Assembly (NCBI GenBank): GCA_013334845.1
Contig: JAAXWV010000002.1
Span: 1 to 14,430, forward strand
Length of the DNA stretch: 14,430 nt
Direction of reading: 5' to 3'
Origin: Candidatus Roizmanbacteria bacterium
GTDB taxonomy: Bacteria > Patescibacteriota > Microgenomatia > UBA1406 > GWC2-37-13
The notes beneath the pieces were generated by a model. It did no database searches. It was not told the DNA's origin and saw nothing but the letters and a program-made list of their open reading frames with translations. Positions 7,808 to 14,430 of the stretch are shown in pieces. Both the position numbers and the translations under genes were made by a program. Every line of letters begins with the position of its first letter. Position 1 is the stretch's first letter.

Positions 7808-10456
7808 ATGAATAATGGAGAGATAGGACATTCACGGGAGTTTCTTCCCACCACTACCGACTACCCCACCCTTGGGGCGCGTCTTACGCTCGCCCGTCAC
7901 CTGGAACCTTCGCAGCCAGCAGCTAAAAAAGCATTGGAGCGGATCTTCCATAGCTCCGACGACCCTTCACGCTCAAAAACTCGAAAGGCGATTGATTTTG
8001 TACTTCGTCGAAATGATAAGCAAATAATGGTTGATAAAGCTCACGTTCCTCCTGTTGAAGAGAACGTCGAACCTGAATACCAGAACTTTACCACCATTAC
8101 CAATGTTTCCATCAATAACCGGAAAGCATTTTGGGATGAAAAAGTCGCCCGAGATACTACTTTAAATACCCTCGACGCAAAGCGTACTGCATGGAATAAA
8201 GATTTTAAGGAAGCTATGCATGAAGTCCCCGGTATTCGTATGTTTAATGAGCTCAAAGGATTCTTAGGTTCAATAAACGGTATGCCAGCGCTTAATGCGC
8301 CAACTGATTTTAACGATACACACGCCGACGCGATCTATGCGCACTATTTTCAAATTCCCGCGGGAGCACCCCATGATGAATCAGTTAAAAAATTCGAGCT
8401 AGCGATAATTAACTATTACCAAACTATAAATCAGGACAATGCGTTGTTAAGCGATGGTATCCAAGCTCAATCGGTGATGTGGTTTGCTAATATCTTCGGT
8501 TCACCATCAAATGAAATTATCCTGCAGGATATTCGTGAACTCGTTAAAAAGACCATACCGAGCGTAGCGCGTCAATACAAACATAATGTGCATTTGAATA
8601 GTAAAGGACGTGAGACATATCTGATGAATTATGTGGCCGCCAATAAAGAACTGGGGCCAAAGCCGGTAGAAACTCCTACCCCGCTGGAAGGTGTTTTTGC
8701 ATCGGTTACTACCCCACCCGATCCATCGACTAACGAGTACTATCAACAGACGGTGCAGGATTTTAAGCCGGAACAGATTGATCCGAAGGATTATCGACGA
8801 CTAGAGCGCAATATTCCCGTTCAATGCGATATCCCGTCTAATATTCGCTATGTACAGTCGACATTTGATCTTGAACTTGACAAAAAATACGGAGATGCTC
8901 ATTACTTGGTAAGTATTGCTATGGCATCAGCTTCCAATCCCCAAGAACAATCACAACTCTACTATCAACTGGCAAAAATGGTTGTCAATATGCATGAGCG
9001 TGATAGGGGTCTTTTTGTTGACTGGTTAAATACTCAAACCAGACAAAGAGGTCAAAGTGACCTTCTGAACAAAGCAGAAAAAGTAGGTAAACATCTACCC
9101 TTTACTCCTTTTGCCCCTAAGGTGCCACGAAGTGAAAAAGAAGGTCTTAATACTGTATTTATTGATTATTTTCAAACACAAGATCTCCGCCAACCCGAGG
9201 AGATGAGACTATTAAAATACATGGATCGGGCAGGAAAAGACGGCATGCCAATTATCGATCCTAAACAGACGCTTCTTCACCTCAACGAACAGATGAAAAC
9301 TATTAAGGACAAGCTAGAGAATGATATAGAGCTTAGTGATTATGAACACCGTGTTGTCCAGTTCCTTTCGCACAGCGTAGATATTGGCAAGTATCTGATC
9401 AACAGAAAAAACGCCCGGAAAACTCCTATAGCAGCACCGCTCACCCTCGAACAAATTGCAGGAGTAGAGCCAGAAGCTCAATCAAAGGAAATTGAGGCCA
9501 TCTTTGCAGAGCTTTCCGAGCCCGACCTTTCCAGGCTTGTCAGCGACAATTCATATTTTCTTAATGTCGCCTTAGATCTTGAACCTAATTCTTCAATAGA
9601 TGCAAATATGTACGAAGTAATCGGGCCGTTATATAAAGTGATGACTAACTCTGTCGACACTTCGAGAAGCATTCATGTCAATAAAGCTGGTACAATACTT
9701 AGCAAGCTTAGTATAAGCCAATTCGGACGCTACAACAATACGTATTCTGCTTATAACAATGCTTTATTATTAGCAGTAGCTTCCATAAGCGGTAAATCTT
9801 CCACTGAACAGGCAAAAAATTACGCATATCTTGCGCAGGTTGTCTTAAAACTGCATAAAAATGGCAATCTTATGAATAAGTGGCTTCAAGAACAGGACAA
9901 TATAGATGTAATCGACAGAACACCCGGACAACTAATAGGAACAACAAAATGCATAAACCTTATTGCTGAACAGAATAAAGGTATGCTTGCATTTAAGGAT
10001 ATAGATGGATCGTATGATTCGGCAGCAACCCGTGCACTATGGAAAAAACGAGTTGCAGAATTACAAAAAGTATTTACGACTCCACCATACAAACTCACAC
10101 CCGAGCAAATTAGCCAGTTGGAATTTTTGGCTTACAGCGTAAACATAGATCATTACCTCCTCGATCAGAAGGCAGCACAAGAGGCTAAAAAGAAAGTTAG
10201 TCAGCCACCTGCTCCAGAGTCACCAGTTGTACCAGTGCAAGAACAACCACCGACACAGCAACCGGGACAGGAAGCTGTGGTACCCGAAACAGTGGTGAAG
10301 TCACCTGAACAAATAGCAACAAATGTTAACTTATTAACACGAAGTTCTGACAAGACCGGATTTCCTTCCAAATACGGCAATAAAATGTCAAGACGGGCTA
10401 TGAGGGAATCTCCCATCGACAAGGTAAAAAGGTTTTGGAGAAACCTCGCACGTTGA
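7808..10456 (+). CDS. Uncharacterised protein: shared N-terminal domain plus two copies of a C-terminal module
   Basis: An 882-residue protein of unknown function. Residues 92-250 are the shared domain (AFW at 107-109, W129, YAHYF at 177-181, WFANIFG at 225-231). A Pro/Thr linker (about 283-308) is followed by two diverged copies of a module, at about 328-535 and 576-790. The copies share QSQLYYQLAKMVVNMH versus TEQAKNYAYLAQVVLKLH and FLSHSVDIGKYL versus FLAYSVNIDHYL, and both match the C-terminus of the upstream 730-aa protein. That protein also shares NPYFL with NSYFL at the start of copy 2. A Pro/Gln/Val-rich stretch (799-833) leads to a strongly basic tail with DKVKRFWRNLAR, possibly amphipathic and membrane- or nucleic-acid-binding (inference). 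No peptidase residues like those upstream were found, and no signal peptide. The start lies 4 bases after the previous stop, so co-expression is likely. The 5' end is GC-rich and the 3' modules AT-rich. Confidence 0.85.
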   Translation: MNNGEIGHSREFLPTTTDYPTLGARLTLARHLEPSQPAAKKALERIFHSSDDPSRSKTRKAIDFVLRRNDKQIMVDKAHVPPVEENVEPEYQNFTTITNVSINNRKAFWDEKVARDTTLNTLDAKRTAWNKDFKEAMHEVPGIRMFNELKGFLGSINGMPALNAPTDFNDTHADAIYAHYFQIPAGAPHDESVKKFELAIINYYQTINQDNALLSDGIQAQSVMWFANIFGSPSNEIILQDIRELVKKTIPSVARQYKHNVHLNSKGRETYLMNYVAANKELGPKPVETPTPLEGVFASVTTPPDPSTNEYYQQTVQDFKPEQIDPKDYRRLERNIPVQCDIPSNIRYVQSTFDLELDKKYGDAHYLVSIAMASASNPQEQSQLYYQLAKMVVNMHERDRGLFVDWLNTQTRQRGQSDLLNKAEKVGKHLPFTPFAPKVPRSEKEGLNTVFIDYFQTQDLRQPEEMRLLKYMDRAGKDGMPIIDPKQTLLHLNEQMKTIKDKLENDIELSDYEHRVVQFLSHSVDIGKYLINRKNARKTPIAAPLTLEQIAGVEPEAQSKEIEAIFAELSEPDLSRLVSDNSYFLNVALDLEPNSSIDANMYEVIGPLYKVMTNSVDTSRSIHVNKAGTILSKLSISQFGRYNNTYSAYNNALLLAVASISGKSSTEQAKNYAYLAQVVLKLHKNGNLMNKWLQEQDNIDVIDRTPGQLIGTTKCINLIAEQNKGMLAFKDIDGSYDSAATRALWKKRVAELQKVFTTPPYKLTPEQISQLEFLAYSVNIDHYLLDQKAAQEAKKKVSQPPAPESPVVPVQEQPPTQQPGQEAVVPETVVKSPEQIATNVNLLTRSSDKTGFPSKYGNKMSRRAMRESPIDKVKRFWRNLAR
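8789..10177 (+). repeat. Two diverged copies of the C-terminal SVNIGKYL module within one gene
   Basis: Copy 1 (about 8789-9412) and copy 2 (about 9533-10177) encode the two modules of the 882-aa protein. They are recognisable only in protein: a [TQ]EQxxxYxxLAxxVxxxH helix, then a Trp three to eight residues further on (DWL, KWL), and a final FL[SA][HY]SV[DN]I motif. A third copy ends the 730-aa protein (about 7183-7794). Copy 2 is closer to that third copy than copy 1 is. Confidence 0.7.
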
Positions 10457-10495
10457 TACCCGAGCATTCTCACCCCCTTCTTACCTCCCCTTCAC

Positions 10496-10522
10496 TTGAT
10501 TGTTATGTCTCCTCACTAGGAT
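10496..10522 (+). promoter_or_regulatory. Ambiguous start signal of the 286-aa gene: Shine-Dalgarno or leaderless -10
   Basis: AGGA (10518-10521) lies 7 bases before the ATG at 10529 and could be a Shine-Dalgarno sequence. The same bases form TAGGAT (10517-10522, 4 of 6 matches to TATAAT), 6 bases before the ATG, with TTGATT (10496-10501) 15 bases upstream. That is the geometry seen at the other genes, so a leaderless promoter is equally possible. The 72-base gap before this gene holds no hairpin terminator. Confidence 0.35.
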
Positions 10523-10528
10523 GAGTAT

Positions 10529-11389
10529 ATGGCTGATCCTGAGATACCCCGGGCTGATGAACGCTTTGCTCCCCTGCCCCGCTACCCCGCACTCGAAGGC
10601 CGAATATTCCTCACTACGTATCCGAGAATTGATACCCGATCACTTTTCGACCCCAACATGCGTACCACTGGCAGGATTCAAATTCCTTTCGATCAATTCA
10701 TGATAGTTCCCTTTCGGTTTCAACAATTCGAGATGATAGAAACAATTTCTCTTAATAGCCGAAAGGCATATTGGAATAATGAAAGAGAGAGAAATGTATC
10801 GTTGCAAAGACCCGAAAACCAGTATATCGCCTGGCAGAATCGCCTGATTTCAATGATAAGCAGTAAAGCAAATAGGCCTCATGTCCAGAATCTCCAAACC
10901 CTATTTCTAGCACTTGGCATAGACTCTACGCGCTTTACTCCCACTCAGTCCGACATACTCTATGCTGCGTATTTTTCCGAAGCAAACCCTGCTGGAAGTT
11001 TCCGGGAGTCAATCACACCGATAAAACGATATGCCTATGATTTGTTACGCTACTATCAAAAAATGGATGATACTACTGATCGAGAACGGATTGATGGAAT
11101 ACTCCCTTCTATTCTCTGGTTTGCTGGCATCTTTGGTGAAGAAGACTCTGCGGAGATAGTGTCTAGGCTCATACGTACCGAGTCCGAAGCCGCTACCCTT
11201 CCTAGTTCTCAGATACATCAAAACATCTTTGGCAATAACGCAATAAATACCCTTTCTTCCCGGCGGGAAGGAGAACTTCTTGATACCGCGGTTCGTCTAT
11301 CTGGTATGCCATCTGTTATCGAGCCGTCTGCTTCTCAAACAAGTGTCGGAACGAAGATTCTCCCGGCGCCCTTGCTCAATAATCATTGA
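10529..11389 (+). CDS. Short protein consisting mainly of the shared N-terminal domain
   Basis: A 286-residue protein of unknown function. Residues 66-220 are the shared domain in its clearest form: SLNSRKAYW (74-82), IAWQN (100-104), LYAAYF (144-149), ILWFAGIFG (195-203). Before it, RYPALEGR (18-25) resembles DYPTLGAR (18-25) of the upstream 882-aa protein, suggesting a common origin for both N-termini. After the domain there are only about 65 low-complexity residues ending in LLNNH, with no payload. It could be a stand-alone adaptor or competitor for whatever the domain binds, or a reduced relative that lost its C-terminal modules; the sequence does not decide. No signal peptide or membrane segment is present. 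Its last 7 bases overlap the end of the convergent small gene. Confidence 0.85.
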   Translation: MADPEIPRADERFAPLPRYPALEGRIFLTTYPRIDTRSLFDPNMRTTGRIQIPFDQFMIVPFRFQQFEMIETISLNSRKAYWNNERERNVSLQRPENQYIAWQNRLISMISSKANRPHVQNLQTLFLALGIDSTRFTPTQSDILYAAYFSEANPAGSFRESITPIKRYAYDLLRYYQKMDDTTDRERIDGILPSILWFAGIFGEEDSAEIVSRLIRTESEAATLPSSQIHQNIFGNNAINTLSSRREGELLDTAVRLSGMPSVIEPSASQTSVGTKILPAPLLNNH

Positions 11390-11739
11390 CTAGGGGGATT
11401 ATTTACGACAGCTAGATATCCCTCTCTGAATTCAAGTAGGCATTGTCGTACAGTGGCCTCGATATTGGGTACATTTTTTTCAAAAAACTGCCCGACAGCC
11501 GCCTCGTTTGCCTGCGATTCAAGGAGAGCATTCAGTTTCTCAACCTGCTCGTCAGAGAGAGAATTGAGTAATTTCACGTTGATTGCCTGATACATATCCT
11601 CAACGAGCATCTTAGCTATTTCTTTCCGGTTTTCAGCAGTTACATACGGGCTATTTTTCTCTTTGATAAGGCTATCTGCAAATTGTTCGAGGGCCATCTC
11701 GTCCATCTTGACGGCAGCCTGTCTATCGGTATGTGTCAT
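11383..11739 (-). CDS. Small DUF5663-like helical protein
   Basis: A 118-residue acidic, helical protein starting MTHTDRQAAV. The body (LIKEKN, KMLVEDMYQAINVKLLNSLS, DEQVEKLNALLESQ, FFEKNVPNI) resembles from memory the DUF5663 family, a domain of unknown function common in Patescibacteria: an N-terminal helix pair, LSxEQxxxLxxLL, then a segment containing NVP. A longer frame opens at 11808, but the ATG at 11739 is chosen because a strong promoter ends 6 bases before it and the extra residues lie inside the promoter and the upstream gene. It follows the large HopA1-like gene on the same strand (32-base gap) and converges on the 286-aa gene with a 7-base overlap. Molecular function is unknown. 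Confidence 0.75.
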   Translation of the reverse strand: MTHTDRQAAVKMDEMALEQFADSLIKEKNSPYVTAENRKEIAKMLVEDMYQAINVKLLNSLSDEQVEKLNALLESQANEAAVGQFFEKNVPNIEATVRQCLLEFREGYLAVVNNPPSQ

Positions 11740-11745
11740 AAGTAC

Positions 11746-11774
11746 ATGGTAATGAAATGGTAAAAAGGTGTCAA
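11746..11774 (-). promoter_or_regulatory. Leaderless promoter of the DUF5663-like gene
   Basis: On the minus strand a perfect TTGACA (11774-11769), a 17-base spacer and TACCAT (11751-11746, 4 of 6 matches) end 6 bases before the ATG at 11739. The -35 contains the TGA stop of the upstream large gene (11773-11771). No Shine-Dalgarno sequence is present, so transcription should start at or next to the ATG. This promoter decides the start codon. Confidence 0.7.
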
Positions 11775-14430
11775 GCGGCAGCTGCATATGGAGCAACACC
11801 TTGGGCAATTGATGACAGTGTATTATTCACAATAAAATCTCGTGCGACTCCGGTAAATTCTGAACGTGTAGCCAACAAGCCGGGATGCTCCGGATCTATA
11901 TTTGCATTATCGAGATATTTCCCAATATTTTGCTTTACATATACTTCATCAATGTCACCCTGTGCATCAGCAACCAGGTTATATAGCGCGTAGGCTACCT
12001 CGCCGCTATATGCGGTATCACGACCCATTCGTTTCCGCGGCTGTTCCGCGAAGGCCATACCATTAAGCGGATTTCCGTTCTCATCCTTTAATTGGGCTGT
12101 TAAAAGTGGCGTACGTGTACTGAATATTTTATTTGCCCCTTTTTCAAATTCACTATGCACCTCGCGCATTATCTGGAAAATCTGCTCCACATCTTGTTCT
12201 TTGAAATAGAGCACCATTTTATCGGGTCGATAAAGCTGATCGTCATTGAGCGGCTTCATACCGGTCACTTCTGGATATAGCTTCTCAGGAGTGAGTAATT
12301 TCATCTGGATCTCGAGGGGCTCTGTTGGATTAGCACGGTTATACTCTTTGAGTTTCTGGATAACGGCCTCTGCCACCTCCGGTACATGGTCGTTATAGGG
12401 ATTTATGTACAAGCGTCCAGCAACTTCACTACTTCGTGCTATGGGTAAATAAGTATCTTCCTTAATAAAACTAAAATGCTCATTGCTATGTGCAGGATCT
12501 TTCATAGATGCAATGGTGTCATTATATTTTTGCCTCAACTCACCAACTTTGGGAAACCAATTGGCGCCTAATATTGTCGTAGTGGCACTAGGCGGTACAT
12601 GATATATTTTTTCAATAATATCTTCTTTCACTTTATCTCGTAATAACATCGGGATAAGTTGTGAGACGGTGTAATCGGCTTCCTGCTGGACACTGTTACC
12701 GAATAGATTCTGGTATTTGATTTTAAACTTTCCATCACTTTCTTTTGTAATACTAAGGAGTTTCTGACCACGTTCATTATCAAGATATAATGCAATAGCA
12801 GCTTGTGTCGCATTGGTAATTCCGTTTGTCTCAATATCTTGAATTTTGTCGTTCATTTCTGATTTAATACGATTCAACTCTTTGATAGTATCAGGAGAAA
12901 AAATAGCCAGAGGTGCAGCAGTAATTGCATTCACCAACGCATTGGTCCTACTAGTACTCCACTCCTTCAGCCATTGTGCACGAGCATCTGTAAATACTGT
13001 GTCCGCCATAATTAAAGCGAGTTTTGCATCCACTTGGGCAGGATCAATGTTTTGCAAGTATTCCGCTTTGAGCCAGTTTTGCAAGAGATCATCTGAAAAA
13101 TTCTCGTTCAGCTTGCTCAGCCATTCAGTAAACCTGTCTTTTGTTATATTCAAACCATCAACATCCACTCTTTCTATGCCTCCGGCCGCAGGTCCTCCCC
13201 GATTAGCACCTGCAATCGGTGCAGGCGCTGGTGCTCGGTTATTATTCTCTACCCACCCTACCGGGATTTTGGTGTAATTTCCTCGGGTACCTTCGTCTCG
13301 ATTATCTCGAGCCATGTCGGTATAGTTGAGCGGTACGATCACTTCTTCCAGATATCCCTCTTCTCCTTGATAGCTGAGATTAAAGACGGTGGTGTTTTGT
13401 GAAGTGGAAAGATCATAAGTGGTCGTGGTATGAATAGGGGTAAATGAGGTTGGATCTGCCTTTCCTTCTGTCCAGTAAGTGATTTCGGCTGGCATCTTGC
13501 CGTGAGGCATACCCGTGATTGTAGCCACAGAATTCAGTATAGTAGTTCCTCCGTCTGTTCGCCGTACAACAGCTTGAATTTTATCTACATTCCACACGCT
13601 TCGCTGTCCGCTCAGTTCGGTAGCAATGTCAACTTTTCCTCCATCCATCGGTGTGTCGCCTGCTGCGGCAAGAGCATCTTTATCTACCAGCATTCGGGAA
13701 AGATCGCCATAAGAGACGCGCGCTCCTGAATCAGATGTGAAGAAATGGGTCGTATCATGGGGATCGAGGGTGAGGGTACCATTAGCTCCAACGGGTACAA
13801 AAATTCCCCCTTGGGCAGGATTTTGGAAAGAGAAATAGAAACCGGCACTCATAGTGGGAGTCGGATTTGCTGCCAGTTGAGCAATATTTACTTCCGGAGG
13901 ATTTAATCCGATCCCGGTAGATATACCCATGTGTGATATATCTAGGATCATTCTGTCAGGTTGGCCCTTATAGGTATAAAGCATGAGTTCGTTTTTATCA
14001 GGAAAATTGGTGCCATTCGTATACGAACCCATCTGGTCAACATGGGTATTCAACTTCTCAAACACCGCTCCACCGCTTGCCTTCTCTCCCTGCAGTTGGG
14101 TGACTATATCGTGAACTGCTCCTCCATGATCGACCGAGATGCTTGTTCCGTTCATATTAAGATGAAAATCGCGTTTGAGATAGAAAGCGAGCTGATCCAT
14201 CTCAGCTTTATTAGAAGGATCAAACGACTGCCCATACATACTGAGAAGAGATTCCTCATTTCCATTTACCGTAATTCGATCAATATTTCCTTGTACCAGT
14301 CCTGAGGAACCGAGTTTGATTGCACTTGGAGTCTCCACTCGTACCGTCTCGACACTTGTTGGATTGAATTCGTTGGGATTAGTATATTTATACGGATCGG
14401 TATCGGTCGCCGTGAGGAGCGTTTTATCAG
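11771..14430 (-). CDS. Large protein with C-terminal HopA1-like domain, N-terminus beyond right edge
   Basis: The frame is open from the right edge to the TGA at 11773-11771; 885 residues are visible. A GTG at 14338 could be called as the start, but codons upstream stay open to the edge (D-K-T-L-L-T-A-T first), so the real start is outside. Numbering from that GTG: residues 1-365 are Gly/Thr/Asn-rich and beta-like; 367-387 are an Ala/Pro/Gly linker; 390-630 are mainly helical; 641-822 resemble the HopA1 effector family. Matching points are GRLYINP (641-647), a Lys in QMKLL (680), YRPDKMVLYF (703-712), TRTPLLTAQL (741-750), GMAFAEQP (760-767), TAYSGEVAYAL (775-785) and NIDPEHP (813-819). HopA1 is a Pseudomonas type III effector; related domains act as lyases in some lanthipeptide pathways. 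Whether this one is catalytic or secreted is unknown; no LanC-like or kinase domain is seen. Confidence 0.85.
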   Translation of the reverse strand, partial: DKTLLTATDTDPYKYTNPNEFNPTSVETVRVETPSAIKLGSSGLVQGNIDRITVNGNEESLLSMYGQSFDPSNKAEMDQLAFYLKRDFHLNMNGTSISVDHGGAVHDIVTQLQGEKASGGAVFEKLNTHVDQMGSYTNGTNFPDKNELMLYTYKGQPDRMILDISHMGISTGIGLNPPEVNIAQLAANPTPTMSAGFYFSFQNPAQGGIFVPVGANGTLTLDPHDTTHFFTSDSGARVSYGDLSRMLVDKDALAAAGDTPMDGGKVDIATELSGQRSVWNVDKIQAVVRRTDGGTTILNSVATITGMPHGKMPAEITYWTEGKADPTSFTPIHTTTTYDLSTSQNTTVFNLSYQGEEGYLEEVIVPLNYTDMARDNRDEGTRGNYTKIPVGWVENNNRAPAPAPIAGANRGGPAAGGIERVDVDGLNITKDRFTEWLSKLNENFSDDLLQNWLKAEYLQNIDPAQVDAKLALIMADTVFTDARAQWLKEWSTSRTNALVNAITAAPLAIFSPDTIKELNRIKSEMNDKIQDIETNGITNATQAAIALYLDNERGQKLLSITKESDGKFKIKYQNLFGNSVQQEADYTVSQLIPMLLRDKVKEDIIEKIYHVPPSATTTILGANWFPKVGELRQKYNDTIASMKDPAHSNEHFSFIKEDTYLPIARSSEVAGRLYINPYNDHVPEVAEAVIQKLKEYNRANPTEPLEIQMKLLTPEKLYPEVTGMKPLNDDQLYRPDKMVLYFKEQDVEQIFQIMREVHSEFEKGANKIFSTRTPLLTAQLKDENGNPLNGMAFAEQPRKRMGRDTAYSGEVAYALYNLVADAQGDIDEVYVKQNIGKYLDNANIDPEHPGLLATRSEFTGVARDFIVNNTLSSIAQGVAPYAAAA

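Noticed and set aside
10500..10703. 67-codon plus frame overlapping the start of the 286-aa gene
   Set aside because: The overlapping 286-aa frame encodes the shared domain with conserved tryptophans; this short frame shows no similarity to anything in the cluster.
11740..11808. Longer form of the DUF5663-like gene starting at 11808
   Set aside because: The extra 23 residues (PKVLLHMQLPLDTF...) overlap the end of the large upstream gene and the consensus promoter. The ATG at 11739 has the leaderless spacing seen elsewhere.
14336..14338. GTG at 14338 as the start of the HopA1-like gene
   Set aside because: The frame stays open through 14430, there is no promoter or Shine-Dalgarno sequence before the GTG, and the upstream residues look like continuous protein. 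The start lies outside the window.
1..14430. Recoded TGA (glycine code of Gracilibacteria/SR1)
   Set aside because: TGA serves as a terminator for several genes here and no real gene contains an in-frame TGA.

Overview
The window looks like part of a chromosome of a Candidate Phyla Radiation (Patescibacteria) bacterium, most likely Microgenomates-like. This is inferred from style: very long uncharacterised proteins, Cys-rich surface proteins with Pro/Thr linkers and a QRGEIA-type N-terminal membrane segment, a small DUF5663-like protein, and start codons sitting almost on top of the -10 box. The standard bacterial code fits: TGA is used as a stop and never appears inside a real gene. I see no tRNA, rRNA, CRISPR array, insertion sequence or convincing intrinsic terminator. 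Coding density is very high; the largest gap is 115 bases (2391-2505).

Layout. (1) 1-2390, minus strand: the 5' part of a very large Cys-rich, membrane-anchored surface protein that runs off the left edge. (2) 2506-2724, plus: a small MerR/excisionase-type DNA-binding protein, divergent from gene 1. (3) 2746-11389, plus: four consecutive large genes, namely a DEAH-box helicase (939 aa), a putative cysteine-peptidase protein (730 aa), a two-module protein (882 aa) and a short protein (286 aa). (4) 11383-11739, minus: a small DUF5663-like protein. (5) 11771-14430, minus: a large protein entering from the right edge whose C-terminal domain resembles the HopA1 effector/lyase family.

The main discovery is that the four plus-strand genes of block 3 all carry one shared, otherwise unrecognised domain of about 150 residues near the N-terminus. 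Its tryptophans are almost perfectly spaced (YW, 20 residues, W, 93-96 residues, W[FM]xxxFG). It is followed by a different payload each time: a helicase; a peptidase-like domain plus a C-module; two C-modules; or almost nothing. A second module of about 200 residues, ending in FLAHSVNIGKYL-like sequence, occurs once in the 730-aa protein and twice in the 882-aa protein. The 730-aa protein also carries an ordered His-Asp-Gln-Cys set spaced like a Ulp1/YopJ-type (clan CE) cysteine peptidase. This common-adaptor, variable-payload layout recalls polymorphic effector systems, but the function is unknown.

Regulation. Nearly every gene has a -10-like hexamer only 6-8 bases before its ATG, often with a -35 box 15-17 bases further upstream, and most lack a Shine-Dalgarno sequence. 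This predicts leaderless mRNAs and many separately transcribed genes even where the genes almost touch.
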